A DNA stretch of 10,026 bases from Clostridia bacterium (GCA_017462505.1 JAFTQY010000051.1:1-10026), one strand, 5' to 3'. Shown: positions 1 to 7,018, counted from the first letter of the stretch. Made by a program: numbers and translations. The notes: a model not told the origin generated them from the sequence alone.

Positions 1-73
1 AGGCGTAGCCGTGGCGATCTCGGCTTTGTTTTATACGGGATTGCCGCAGTCGCGTACGCTCCTTCGCAATGAC
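1..73. repeat. Interspersed repeat, GTCAT family, truncated by window edge
   Basis: This stretch aligns with the complete copy at 4741-4828. Both share the core GGCRATCT, then GCTTTRTTTTATACGGGATT, and a right end reading CTCCTTCGCAATGAC here and CTCCTCGTAATGAC there. The left end with GTCATTGCGA lies outside the window. It sits just 3' of ligA, whose stop is at 82-84, and carries no convincing ORF. The inverted GTCATTGCGA-type ends and small size suggest a MITE-like or REP-like non-coding repeat. Confidence 0.75.
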
Positions 74-81
74 AATGTCTG

Positions 82-2028
82 TTATTCCTGTTCCAGCATT
101 TGCTTAAATTCGTTTTCGTCAATGATCTTAACGCCGAGCTTTTGCGCTTTGGCAAGCTTACTGCCCGCCTCTTCACCTGCCAAAACCAAGGTCGTTTTCG
201 CCGTCACCGAGCTTTGGCATACGCCCCCGCGCTCTTCGATCAACTTTTGCGCCTCGCTGCGCTTAAACGACGACAGCGTACCCGTCAAAACCACCGACTG
301 ACCCGAAAAAATACCTTCCTTTTTCTCGTCCGACCACGTGGGCGCGACCCCCGCCGCGTGCAGAGCGGCAAGCTCCAAAAGGTTGTTTTCGTCCTTGAAA
401 TACGCCGCGATCGCTTTCGCCGTGATCTCGCCGATATTTTCCATGGCGATCAGCTCTTCTTCCGTTGCGTTTTTCAGTGCGTCCATGCTCTTAAAGCGCG
501 CCGCAAGGTCCTTCGCCGCGACACGTCCTACCCCCTCCACGCCGATCGCGTAGATAAATGCGTCCAAGGTCGGGGTCTTGCTCTTTTCGATCGCCGTCAA
601 AATATTGCCGATTTTTTTGTCCTTGAACCCGTCCAAAGCCGCCAAATCTTCTGCCGTCAACGCGTACAGATCGGACGGTTTCGCGACGTTTTTGCGTTCG
701 ACAAGCTGCAACGCCGTGCTTTCGGAAAAACCGTCGATATTCATAGCGTTCTTGCTTGCGTAATGGTCGAGCGCCGCCACAATGCGGGGCTTGCACAGCC
801 GATTCGGACAGAACAAATGCGCTCCGATTTCGGTGAGTTCGCTCTTACACGCGGGACATATACGGGGCTTTTCGATTTTTTGGCTGTGCGCGTAGTGCTC
901 CGTCGCCCCCAAAATTTCGGGGATAACCTCGTTGGAACGGCGCACCAACACGCGCGAACCGATCTTGACGTCCTTGCGCAAAATGTCGCCGTAGTTGTTC
1001 AAGGTCGCACGCGATACCGTCGCGCCGCCAAGATCGACGGGGTCTAAAAGGGCAAGCGGAGTCAATTTGCCCGTTCTGCCCACCTGCCAGATCACGTCTT
1101 TTAAGAGGGTCGTGACCTCTTCCGCCTCGAATTTATACGCCATTGCCCAACGGGGGAATTTATCGGTAAAGCCCATTTCCTCGCGGATACGCCCGTCGTT
1201 GAGCTTGATCACCGCCCCGTCCGTCAGCACGTCGATTGTTTTGCGCTCCTCTTCGATATGCTTAATCGCCGCCAAAACCTCGTCTTTCGTGTGGCAAACG
1301 GCAAAGTACGGGTACACCTTAAAGCCCTCTTTGACAAGGAAATCGTGCGCCTCCGTCTGCGACATGCTTTCGCCGTCCGACATGTAATTTACGTCGTAGA
1401 AATAGATATCGGGGCGGCGTTTTTCGGTGATTTTGGGGTCGAGATTGCGGATCGCCCCCGCCGCCGCGTTGCGGGCGTTTTTCAATGGCTCTGCCGCCGT
1501 TTCGTTGTATTTTTCCAAAACAGAAAGGCGAATGACCGCCTCGCCGCGTACCTCCAAAGTGCCTTGGTATGCGATCGTCAGCGGAAAGGATTTAATCGTC
1601 AAAACCTGCGCCGTAACGTCCTCGCCCACCGTGCCATTGCCGCGCGTCGTCGCGCGGATAAATTGCCCTTTATCGTAGGTCAAGCACACCGTCAGCCCGT
1701 CGAATTTATATTCCACGGTATAGTCCGTTTCGCCGCCGACAAATTTTTCCACGCGGGTCAAAAAGGCGGAAAGCTCCGTTTCCGACACCGACTTGTCAAG
1801 GCTGAACAGCCGCGCGATATGGGTATGCTTTTCAAAACCCTTGATCGGGTCGCCGCCTACTCTGCGGGTGGGGCTGTCGGGATAGACCACGCCGCTTTCC
1901 TTTTCCAAGGCACGGAGCTCGTCATAGAGGGTATCGTACTCTTTGTCCGACACCGTGGGCGCGTCCAGCACGTAATATTCGTGCGCCCATTTATTGAGAA
2001 TATCCGTTATTTCCCGTTGTCTGTTCAT
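82..2028 (-). CDS. ligA: NAD-dependent DNA ligase LigA
   Basis: LigA seals nicks in duplex DNA using NAD+ as the AMP donor, in the cytoplasm, during replication and repair. The 648-residue product has the normal family length and full domain order. The N-terminal Ia domain (about 1-60) carries the YYVLDAPTVSDKEYD motif. In the adenylation domain the catalytic lysine is K108 in the KFDG motif. An OB fold (about 310-385) follows, then a Cys4 zinc finger (C391, C394, C407, C412), helix-hairpin-helix repeats (about 425-545) and a C-terminal BRCT domain (about 571-648). The frame stays open upstream to 2097. I chose the ATG at 2026-2028 because AGGAG (2037-2041) lies 8 nt before it and the family N-terminus begins there. 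It lies 140 bp downstream of pcrA on the same strand, the usual Firmicutes order, so co-transcription is likely. Nothing appears broken. Confidence 0.97.
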   Translation of the reverse strand: MNRQREITDILNKWAHEYYVLDAPTVSDKEYDTLYDELRALEKESGVVYPDSPTRRVGGDPIKGFEKHTHIARLFSLDKSVSETELSAFLTRVEKFVGGETDYTVEYKFDGLTVCLTYDKGQFIRATTRGNGTVGEDVTAQVLTIKSFPLTIAYQGTLEVRGEAVIRLSVLEKYNETAAEPLKNARNAAAGAIRNLDPKITEKRRPDIYFYDVNYMSDGESMSQTEAHDFLVKEGFKVYPYFAVCHTKDEVLAAIKHIEEERKTIDVLTDGAVIKLNDGRIREEMGFTDKFPRWAMAYKFEAEEVTTLLKDVIWQVGRTGKLTPLALLDPVDLGGATVSRATLNNYGDILRKDVKIGSRVLVRRSNEVIPEILGATEHYAHSQKIEKPRICPACKSELTEIGAHLFCPNRLCKPRIVAALDHYASKNAMNIDGFSESTALQLVERKNVAKPSDLYALTAEDLAALDGFKDKKIGNILTAIEKSKTPTLDAFIYAIGVEGVGRVAAKDLAARFKSMDALKNATEEELIAMENIGEITAKAIAAYFKDENNLLELAALHAAGVAPTWSDEKKEGIFSGQSVVLTGTLSSFKRSEAQKLIEERGGVCQSSVTAKTTLVLAGEEAGSKLAKAQKLGVKIIDENEFKQMLEQE

Positions 2029-2069
2029 GTGGAAAACTCCTGTTTTCATTATATCTACTACCACACTCC

Positions 2070-2172
2070 GTAAAAGACGAAGATGCGAGTAGTTCAAGGC
2101 GCGGCGAGGGCGCGTACAAATAGTACGTAACCGAGCCGCAACGCTGAAATGCGATGCAGATACGTCTTTTAC
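2070..2172. repeat. 103-bp imperfect palindrome between pcrA and ligA
   Basis: The ends GTAAAAGACG (2070-2079) and CGTCTTTTAC (2163-2172) are perfect 10-bp inverted repeats. The centre is GTAC-AAATA-GTAC (about 2114-2126). In between the arms match imperfectly, sharing blocks such as TTCA, GCGGC and CGTAC. Transcribed, it would fold into one long hairpin. It fills most of the pcrA–ligA gap, and its right terminus contains the pcrA TAA stop. It has no U-tract on either side, so it is not a standard terminator. The size and symmetry suggest an inserted palindromic repeat (MITE-like or REP-like), but no second copy is in the window. Confidence 0.75.
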
Positions 2173-4634
2173 AATACCGTTAAGGGGGCTAAGCTTGCGG
2201 AAAGCTGTTTTATCCCCAGCCCCTCAAAGCCTACGTCGATGATCATGTTGCTCCCCGCACCGCGTACGCCTACGATCGTGCCCGTGCCGAATTTCGGGTG
2301 ACGGACCTTAACGCCGATCTTGTACACGCTCACGTCCTTTGCGCCGCCCGTGGGCTTGATCGCTTTCGCCACGCCGCCGTATACAAAACCGCCGCTATTG
2401 CTCTTTTGCGACGAGCTTGACGAACCGTACGACGAACCGTAGGACGAGCTTGACGAGCCGCCGTAGCTATTGCCGTTCCACTTTGTGCGGGTCACGCCCG
2501 AGTTGCTGCGCCCGCGGTCGCCATACGACGAGCCGTACGTTTTACCGTAACCGCCGCCCGAATATCCACCCGAATATCCGCTGTTATACCCGCCGCCAAA
2601 ACTGTTTCTTCTACCCCCGAAACCGTCGTTCGTTTCGTACCGTCCCCCCACGTACGCGTCGTTTCCGTACATTTCGGGGTCGTCGTAATCGCTATACCCG
2701 TAGGGAGAACGGCGCACCTCGCGGGGCAGATCTATACACCCTGCCAGCTCCTTTAAAAACCGCGAACGGGCAGTCGGTTCACGCTTGCCGTAAAGATAAC
2801 GGCTCTTCGAGCGGGTGAGATACAATAATTCTTTCGCGCGCGTGATCGCCACGTACATCAGACGGCGTTCCTCTTCCATATCGTCGTCGTTATCCACGGC
2901 GCGGGATACGGGCAGAATATTTTCTTCCAACCCGCAAATGAACACGCACTTAAATTCCAAGCCCTTTACCGCGTGCACGGTGGCAAGGGTGACGTAGTTC
3001 CCGTCGTCCATTTCGTCCGTATCCGACGACAAGGTTACTTGGTTCAGATAATCGGTCAGGGTCGTGTCGGGGTTGAGGCGACAGTATTCTTCGACGGAAT
3101 TGACAAATTCTTCGATATTTGCGCGCTTGTTGATGCTCTCGTCGCTGTCGTCCGCGTACGCCTCGCGCATTTTCGTATCCTCGATAATTTGTTTTACAAG
3201 CTCGTTGATCGGCAAATCTTGGCTGGCGATGATCCAGTTTTTGATCAGATCGCGAAAGCCGACCAGCTTTTCCCGCGTTGCCCCCGAAAAGCCGATTTCG
3301 TCGATATCGAGCAAAGCGTCGTACACCGAAACCTCGTTGTTAAAGGCGTATTGCTGCAACACGTCCACCGTCCTTGCGCCGATACCCCGCTTGGGGAAAT
3401 TGATAATTCTCAGCGCCGCCTCGCTGTCGAACGGGTTGTTGATCAGGCGCAGATACGCCAACAAATCCTTGATTTCCTTGCGTTCAAAGAACTTGAACCC
3501 GCCAAAGACCTTGTAGGGGATACCGTCCCCCGTGAACTCTTGTTCAAAAGAACGGGTCAGGGCGTTGAGCCGCATCAAAATTGCAAAATCGGAATAGCGA
3601 TAGCCCTGACGGAGTAGACCCGCGATACATTGCGCGATATACCGCGCCTCGCCGCTTTCCTCGTCCGCCTCGTATACCTTGGCGGGCGCGCCTTCGCCGT
3701 TTTCCGTCCAAAGGGTCTTGTCCTTGCGGTGACCGTTGTTTTTGATCACGGTGTTGGCAAGGTTCAAAATGTTCTTCGTGGAGCGGTAATTGCGCTCTAA
3801 TTTAAACACCTTCGCGCCCTTAAAATCCTTTTCAAAATGCAGAATGTTTTCGATCTTCGCGCCACGCCAGCCGTAAATGGACTGGTCGTCGTCGCCCACG
3901 GCGAACAAATTGCCGTAGCCGCTTGCAAGATACCGAATGATCTCGTACTGCACGGCGTTGGTGTCCTGAAACTCGTCCACGAGGATATAGCGGAATCGCC
4001 CGCCGAGCTGTTCGCGCGCGTCCTCGTTGTTTTTTAACAGGTTGCGCGTTTCGTTGAGCAAATCGTCGAAATCGAGCGCGTTATTTTCGCGCAGATGCTT
4101 TTGATAGCGGCGGTACACCTTGACGATATCGTCGATATCGTTTTCGCCTGCGTATTCTTCGGCGTAGCGATCGGGGTCAAAGCCCAGCATTTTTGCATTG
4201 CCGATATGGTATTTGACCGATTTTAACAGCTTTTCGTCGTCAAAATCACATTCTTGAAAGGATTTTTTAATGATGTTGCTACGTTCGGTCTCGCTGTAAA
4301 TGGAAAAGTTTTGGCTGATGCCGACTTCCTGCGCGTACGTGCGTAAAATGCGCACGCACATACTGTGGATCGTACACACCCAAGAGCGCGACACGTCCAC
4401 GATTTTAGAAAGCCGGTCTTTCATTTCGTTGGCGGCTTTGTTGGTAAAGGTAATCGCCAAAATCGCCTGCGGGGGCACGTTTTTTTCTTCCACGAGGTAG
4501 GCGATACGGGAAGTGAGAACGCGAGTTTTGCCGCTACCCGCGCCCGCCAAAACCAAAACCGCCCCTTCCGTTTGCAGAACGGGCTTGATCTGTTCGTCGT
4601 TTAATTGTTCCAAAATTTCATCCATCTGCGTCAT
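2169..4634 (-). CDS. pcrA: ATP-dependent DNA helicase PcrA (UvrD/Rep, superfamily 1A)
   Basis: This is a 3'-5' helicase that unwinds DNA in repair, plasmid replication and removal of stalled RNA polymerase. All SF1A motifs are present in 821 residues: Q motif LNDEQ (11-15), Walker A AGAGSGKT (30-37), Ia TFTNKAANEM (62-71), II DEFQD (220-224), III GDDDQSIYGWRG (247-258), IV RNYRST (281-286), V TVHAVKGLEF (552-561) and VI ERRLMYVAITRAK (589-601). From about 643 to 752 runs a Gly/Ser/Tyr-rich low-complexity linker. A Tudor-like C-terminal domain follows (about 769-821, VRHPKFGTGTIVGV), which in PcrA binds RNA polymerase. The start is the ATG at 4632-4634; an in-frame ATG at 4623-4625 is the alternative. 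Neither has a Shine-Dalgarno sequence, and the promoter's -10 box is only 9 nt upstream, so the mRNA may be leaderless. ligA follows. Confidence 0.96.
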   Translation of the reverse strand: MTQMDEILEQLNDEQIKPVLQTEGAVLVLAGAGSGKTRVLTSRIAYLVEEKNVPPQAILAITFTNKAANEMKDRLSKIVDVSRSWVCTIHSMCVRILRTYAQEVGISQNFSIYSETERSNIIKKSFQECDFDDEKLLKSVKYHIGNAKMLGFDPDRYAEEYAGENDIDDIVKVYRRYQKHLRENNALDFDDLLNETRNLLKNNEDAREQLGGRFRYILVDEFQDTNAVQYEIIRYLASGYGNLFAVGDDDQSIYGWRGAKIENILHFEKDFKGAKVFKLERNYRSTKNILNLANTVIKNNGHRKDKTLWTENGEGAPAKVYEADEESGEARYIAQCIAGLLRQGYRYSDFAILMRLNALTRSFEQEFTGDGIPYKVFGGFKFFERKEIKDLLAYLRLINNPFDSEAALRIINFPKRGIGARTVDVLQQYAFNNEVSVYDALLDIDEIGFSGATREKLVGFRDLIKNWIIASQDLPINELVKQIIEDTKMREAYADDSDESINKRANIEEFVNSVEEYCRLNPDTTLTDYLNQVTLSSDTDEMDDGNYVTLATVHAVKGLEFKCVFICGLEENILPVSRAVDNDDDMEEERRLMYVAITRAKELLYLTRSKSRYLYGKREPTARSRFLKELAGCIDLPREVRRSPYGYSDYDDPEMYGNDAYVGGRYETNDGFGGRRNSFGGGYNSGYSGGYSGGGYGKTYGSSYGDRGRSNSGVTRTKWNGNSYGGSSSSSYGSSYGSSSSSQKSNSGGFVYGGVAKAIKPTGGAKDVSVYKIGVKVRHPKFGTGTIVGVRGAGSNMIIDVGFEGLGIKQLSASLAPLTVL

Positions 4635-4643
4635 AACGTATCT

Positions 4644-4672
4644 ATTATAGCATAAAAGGGACTGTTTTGCAA
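4644..4672 (-). promoter_or_regulatory. Sigma-A promoter for pcrA(-ligA)
   Basis: On the minus strand, TTGCAA (4667-4672) is separated by exactly 17 nt from TATAAT (4644-4649), with an extended TGC just before the -10 box. Only 9 nt lie between TATAAT and the pcrA ATG, so transcription should begin 1-4 nt before the start codon. An 8-bp inverted repeat, TAAAAGGG (4653-4660) and CCCTTTTA (4675-4682), encloses the -35 box and most of the spacer. It could be an operator. Confidence 0.8.
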
Positions 4673-4740
4673 GCCCCTTTTAGGTCGAATTTTTGACATT
4701 TTTGCCCCCCCTGTTACGACACGATATTCTCTTCCCCTTT

Positions 4741-4828
4741 GTCATTGCGAACGAAGCGCAAGCGTAGTGTGGCAATCTCTGCTTTATTTTATACGGGATT
4801 ACTTCGTCGCGTTTCTCCTCGTAATGAC
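4741..4828. repeat. Interspersed repeat, GTCAT family, complete copy
   Basis: An 88-bp element begins GTCATTGCGAACGAAGCG and ends CTCCTCGTAATGAC, so its termini are near-perfect inverted repeats (GTCATTRCGAG). The interior matches the partial copy at 1-73. It lies between the pcrA promoter and the terminator of the LRR gene. The open frame over it (4739-4984) runs into the antisense of the LRR gene and is not a gene. Confidence 0.8.
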
Positions 4829-4844
4829 AAATGTTTTAAAAGGA

Positions 4845-4875
4845 AAAATCCGCGCGGATTTTCCACGCGGATTTT
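4845..4875 (-). terminator. Rho-independent terminator of the LRR lipoprotein gene
   Basis: AAAATCCGCG (4845-4854) pairs perfectly with CGCGGATTTT (4866-4875) across an 11-nt loop. It begins 11 bp past the LRR stop codon. On the minus strand the stem runs into a T-rich stretch (ATTTTTCCTTTT). The left half also contains an alternative 18-bp perfect palindrome (4845-4862). Confidence 0.8.
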
Positions 4876-4885
4876 ACAATCCTTT

Positions 4886-6379
4886 TTATTCGCCTGTGTA
4901 TCCCCAAACCACAGGACAGTTGGAATAGTTCCAACTGCTACTCCAATCACTTTGTTTTCTTTCCGCTTTGCAATAGATTGTTAGATTTCCATTACCATTA
5001 AACGCCTTATATCCAATAGCCTTTACACTAACTGGAATGACTATTTTCATTAATCCACTGCATTGTTGAAAAGCATAAGCGCCAATATTCGTAACTCCGT
5101 CGGGAAGCACCATCCCTACCAAGCTCTCACAATTTGCAAACGCATATTCGCCAATATTTTGAACATTATTCGGTATTGTAATTGTCGTTAATTTTTTACA
5201 AAGATGAAATGCGTGATCTCCAATACTGGTTAACGAATTAGACAATGTAACTTCTTCCAGATTATCGCAATCCGAAAACGCACTCGTTTCAATACGCGTT
5301 ACCGAATTAGGCATTGAAAATCTCCTTAAATTATCGCAATCGTGAAACGCCCCCCAACCAATACTCGTCACCGTATCGGGAATTACGACCTCTGTCAACG
5401 CCTTACATTCAGCAAATGCCCCCTCTCCAATCAATTTACAGCCCGTCGTAATCGTAACACTTGAAAGACTTTTCTTTTTCGTAGTTGCCAAATATACGTA
5501 CGGATTGCTCCCGTTTCCTAAATACGCTAATTCATCTTTAATCGTATATTGCAAACGATTACAACCAAAGAATGCACCATAACCAATTTCCATTACACTG
5601 TCAGGAATTATAATTTCAGCCAAATTACTACAATCAAAGAAAGCATCTTCACCAATACTTATTACTGAACCACGAATCATTACTGTTTCTAATGAACTGC
5701 AATAAGCAAATGCGTTTTCTCCAATACTTTCCACACTGTCGGGAATTACAATTTCCGTTAGATTAGCACATTTTTCAAATGCGTTTTCGTCAATAATTTT
5801 GACGTTTTTTCCAATGGATATACGCACCAAATTACTGCAATCAGAAAACGTACCGTATTCTATGCACGTTATCGAATCAGGCAACACTAATTCTGTTAAT
5901 CCAGTGCAACCATAAAAAGCAAACGAATCAATACTTGTTATTGAATTCGGAATTATAATGTTTGTTACGCTAGTGCAATCTTCAAAGGCTGCCCAATCGA
6001 TACTCGTCACGGGTAATCCATTGTATCTAGATGCAATGGTTACTTCCGTCGCCGTTCCCGCATAACCCGTGACTCCATATCCATATCCGTCGTTTGTCGT
6101 TTTTAATTCATATACAATCCCTTCTGTCCCTTCAAGAATTTCTTCTTCACTACTATTTCCCCCAATCGTTTCGCCGTCTTGGTTCGATTCACTTTTCTCT
6201 TCGGATGAGCTATCTTCTTCGCTTGAATTTTCAGTAGCAGAGGATAAACTGTCGCTCTTTCCACTGCTGTTATCATTATTCCCCCCCTTGTCGCCAACGC
6301 AACCTACAAAACCGATTGCCGCCGCACTGACAACCGTCACAGATAATAACGCAAGCAAAAATCTTTTTTTCTTTTTCAT
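4886..6379 (-). CDS. BspA-like leucine-rich-repeat lipoprotein
   Basis: A 497-residue exported protein. Residues 1-26 form a lipoprotein signal peptide: MKKKKR, a hydrophobic stretch, then the lipobox FVGC with C27 as the lipidated residue. A Ser/Glu/Asn-rich spacer (about 28-85) probably spans the wall. From about 108 to 465 run some 14 LRR_5 (BspA/TpLRR-type) repeats of about 23 residues, on the pattern IVIPDSVTSIGEXAFXXC. A longer insert after the seventh repeat contains NPYVYLATT. The C-terminus (YCKAERKQ to SNCPVVWGY) is typical of gut Clostridia LRR proteins. Such proteins face outward and often bind host or bacterial partners, but no ligand can be named here. AGGAG (6388-6392) lies 8 nt before the ATG. 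The gene is visibly more AT-rich than ligA, pcrA or the redox genes, which suggests acquisition. It has its own promoter, two operator-like repeats and a terminator, and diverges from a small XRE regulator. Confidence 0.92.
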   Translation of the reverse strand: MKKKKRFLLALLSVTVVSAAAIGFVGCVGDKGGNNDNSSGKSDSLSSATENSSEEDSSSEEKSESNQDGETIGGNSSEEEILEGTEGIVYELKTTNDGYGYGVTGYAGTATEVTIASRYNGLPVTSIDWAAFEDCTSVTNIIIPNSITSIDSFAFYGCTGLTELVLPDSITCIEYGTFSDCSNLVRISIGKNVKIIDENAFEKCANLTEIVIPDSVESIGENAFAYCSSLETVMIRGSVISIGEDAFFDCSNLAEIIIPDSVMEIGYGAFFGCNRLQYTIKDELAYLGNGSNPYVYLATTKKKSLSSVTITTGCKLIGEGAFAECKALTEVVIPDTVTSIGWGAFHDCDNLRRFSMPNSVTRIETSAFSDCDNLEEVTLSNSLTSIGDHAFHLCKKLTTITIPNNVQNIGEYAFANCESLVGMVLPDGVTNIGAYAFQQCSGLMKIVIPVSVKAIGYKAFNGNGNLTIYCKAERKQSDWSSSWNYSNCPVVWGYTGE

Positions 6380-6398
6380 TATCCTAACTCCTTTTTGT

Positions 6399-6417
6399 AG
6401 TACAATTATCTTGTACT
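6399..6417. promoter_or_regulatory. Operator-like inverted repeat 1 (AGTACAA-N5-TTGTACT)
   Basis: AGTACAA (6399-6405) and TTGTACT (6411-6417) form a perfect 7-bp inverted repeat with a 5-nt spacer. Its centre is 30 bp from that of a related site at 6431-6445. It lies just downstream of the expected LRR transcription start. It is a likely binding site for the adjacent XRE regulator; this is inferred from position and symmetry. Confidence 0.7.
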
Positions 6418-6428
6418 TTTCACATAAT
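6399..6428 (+). promoter_or_regulatory. Possible weak promoter of the XRE regulator
   Basis: CATAAT (6423-6428) is one base off the -10 consensus. AGTACA (6399-6404) at 18 nt matches only the ACA half of TTGACA. The start site would be near 6435. Both boxes interleave with the operators and the opposing LRR promoter, which would fit autoregulation. The -35 match is poor. Confidence 0.35.
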
Positions 6429-6455
6429 TATACAAGAAAGTTGTACTTTTGTCAA
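6427..6455 (-). promoter_or_regulatory. Consensus sigma-A promoter of the LRR lipoprotein gene
   Basis: On the minus strand, TTGACA (6450-6455) is followed after exactly 17 nt by TATAAT (6427-6432), a perfect match to consensus. Transcription should start near 6420 and give a leader of about 41 nt. One operator-like inverted repeat lies in the spacer and another just past the start site, so such a strong promoter is probably repressed. The -35 box overlaps the start codon of the divergent regulator. Confidence 0.85.
6431..6445. promoter_or_regulatory. Operator-like inverted repeat 2 (TACAA-N5-TTGTA)
   Basis: TACAA (6431-6435) and TTGTA (6441-6445) repeat the core of the site at 6399-6417 with the same 5-nt spacer. 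The right half matches through TTGTACT. It covers the edge of the -10 box and the spacer of the LRR promoter, where bound protein would exclude RNA polymerase. Confidence 0.65.
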
Positions 6456-6685
6456 TGGATATGAAAATAAAAATTGCGGAAAATATTAAATTTTATAGGA
6501 AACAGCTTGGGTTAACGCAAGGACAGCTTGCGGAAAAGCTACAAGGCAAAAAAAGTCTGATTTCTAATTATGAAAACGGGTACAGCACGCCCGATATCTA
6601 TACGCTGTGCAAGCTTGCCGAGATTTTCGACGTTACGTTGGACGAGCTTGTGGAATATAAAAAAGAAGATGTTGACAAACAATAA
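6455..6685 (+). CDS. Small XRE-family (Cro/CI-type) transcriptional regulator
   Basis: A 76-residue protein that is almost entirely one HTH_3 domain. Helices 2-3 read LTQGQLAEKL and KSLISNYENGYSTPD, followed by LCKLAEIFDVTLDELV, the classic XRE signature. It has no sensor domain. It is the only plus-strand gene here and diverges from the LRR lipoprotein gene across a gap with two inverted repeats, so it probably represses that gene and itself. The start is uncertain. ATG at 6455 is used here; ATG at 6461 and TTG at 6449 are in frame. The weak Shine-Dalgarno AAGAAAG (6434-6440) is best spaced (8 nt) for the TTG. A clear terminator follows directly after the stop. Confidence 0.9.
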   Translation: MDMKIKIAENIKFYRKQLGLTQGQLAEKLQGKKSLISNYENGYSTPDIYTLCKLAEIFDVTLDELVEYKKEDVDKQ

Positions 6686-6686
6686 T

Positions 6687-6729
6687 CCCCCTTCGCCGCG
6701 ATACGGTAAGGGGGGTTTTGATTTTTTTT
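6687..6729 (+). terminator. Rho-independent terminator of the XRE regulator gene
   Basis: CCCCCTT (6687-6693) pairs with AAGGGGG (6708-6714), and an inner CCG/CGG pairing closes the loop. TTTTGATTTTTTTT follows. It begins one base after the TAA stop. The T-tract is also where the first truncated repeat copy (6723-6774) begins. Confidence 0.88.
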
Positions 6730-6821
6730 GAGATACGCTCCACGCGGTTGCTACGCAACCTTGGTCGGTATGACTGAGGGGAGCGTGGGTGCGCCCACTC
6801 GCTTTGCTCGATCGGTATGAC
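6723..6821. repeat. GTCATACCGA repeat, left-truncated compound copy
   Basis: Bases 6723-6774 are identical to 6923-6974, exactly 200 bp away. The block ends TCGGTATGAC. A second unit with a TGGG-TGCG-CCCA hairpin core then ends in TCGGTATGAC at 6821, as in the copy at 6963-7018. The left half of the full element is missing and is replaced by the regulator's terminator. No coding signal is seen. Confidence 0.75.
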
Positions 6822-6860
6822 AGAGGGGCGTGGGTGCGCCCATCGCTTTTGCGTAGGCAC
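6812..6860. repeat. Degenerate GTCATACCGA-type repeat unit
   Basis: TCGGTATGACAGAGGGG is followed by CGTGGGTGCGCCCA and TCGCTTTTGCG, matching the short unit seen at 6775-6821 and 6975-7018. The expected terminal TCGGTATGAC is replaced by TAGGCAC. It is an eroded third copy. Confidence 0.6.
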
Positions 6861-6873
6861 AAAGATTGTTACT

Positions 6874-6974
6874 GTCATACCGAGCGGAGCAATTCTATTG
6901 CGCAGTCGAGTGTATCTATTGATTTTTTTGAGATACGCTCCACGCGGTTGCTACGCAACCTTGGTCGGTATGAC
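6874..6974. repeat. Complete 101-bp GTCATACCGA element with perfect inverted ends
   Basis: The termini GTCATACCGA (6874-6883) and TCGGTATGAC (6965-6974) are perfect 10-bp inverted repeats. Inside, GTATCT and AGATAC form a hairpin around a T-tract, and GGTTGC-TAC-GCAACC (6946-6960) is a tight hairpin. It has no coding capacity. The termini resemble those of the GTCATTGCGA element at 4741-4828, so both may belong to one MITE-like class. Confidence 0.75.
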
Positions 6975-7018
6975 AGAGAGAGTGGGTGCGCCCACTCGCT
7001 TCGCTCGGTCGGTATGAC
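6965..7018. repeat. Short GTCATACCGA repeat unit with hairpin core
   Basis: It shares TCGGTATGAC with the end of the preceding element and ends in TCGGTATGAC at 7018. The core GAGTGGG-TGCG-CCCACTC (6980-6997) is a perfect 7-bp hairpin. It is the best-preserved of three such units in this cluster. Confidence 0.7.

Noticed and set aside
100..1047. A 315-codon open frame on the plus strand
   Set aside because: It is antisense to ligA, its protein is Arg/Phe/Val-rich without family motifs, and the minus frame is a complete LigA. The plus-strand frame at 1258-2073 fails for the same reason.
2029..2097. An N-terminal extension of LigA
   Set aside because: The ribosome binding site and the conserved N-terminus place the start at 2028; the extension runs into the palindrome.
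2973..3617. Plus-strand open frame of 214 codons
   Set aside because: It is a shadow of pcrA in the opposite strand with no recognisable motifs.
4693..4720. TTGACA at 4693-4698 on the plus strand as a promoter
   Set aside because: The only candidate -10 at proper spacing is TACGAC, and no plus-strand gene follows.
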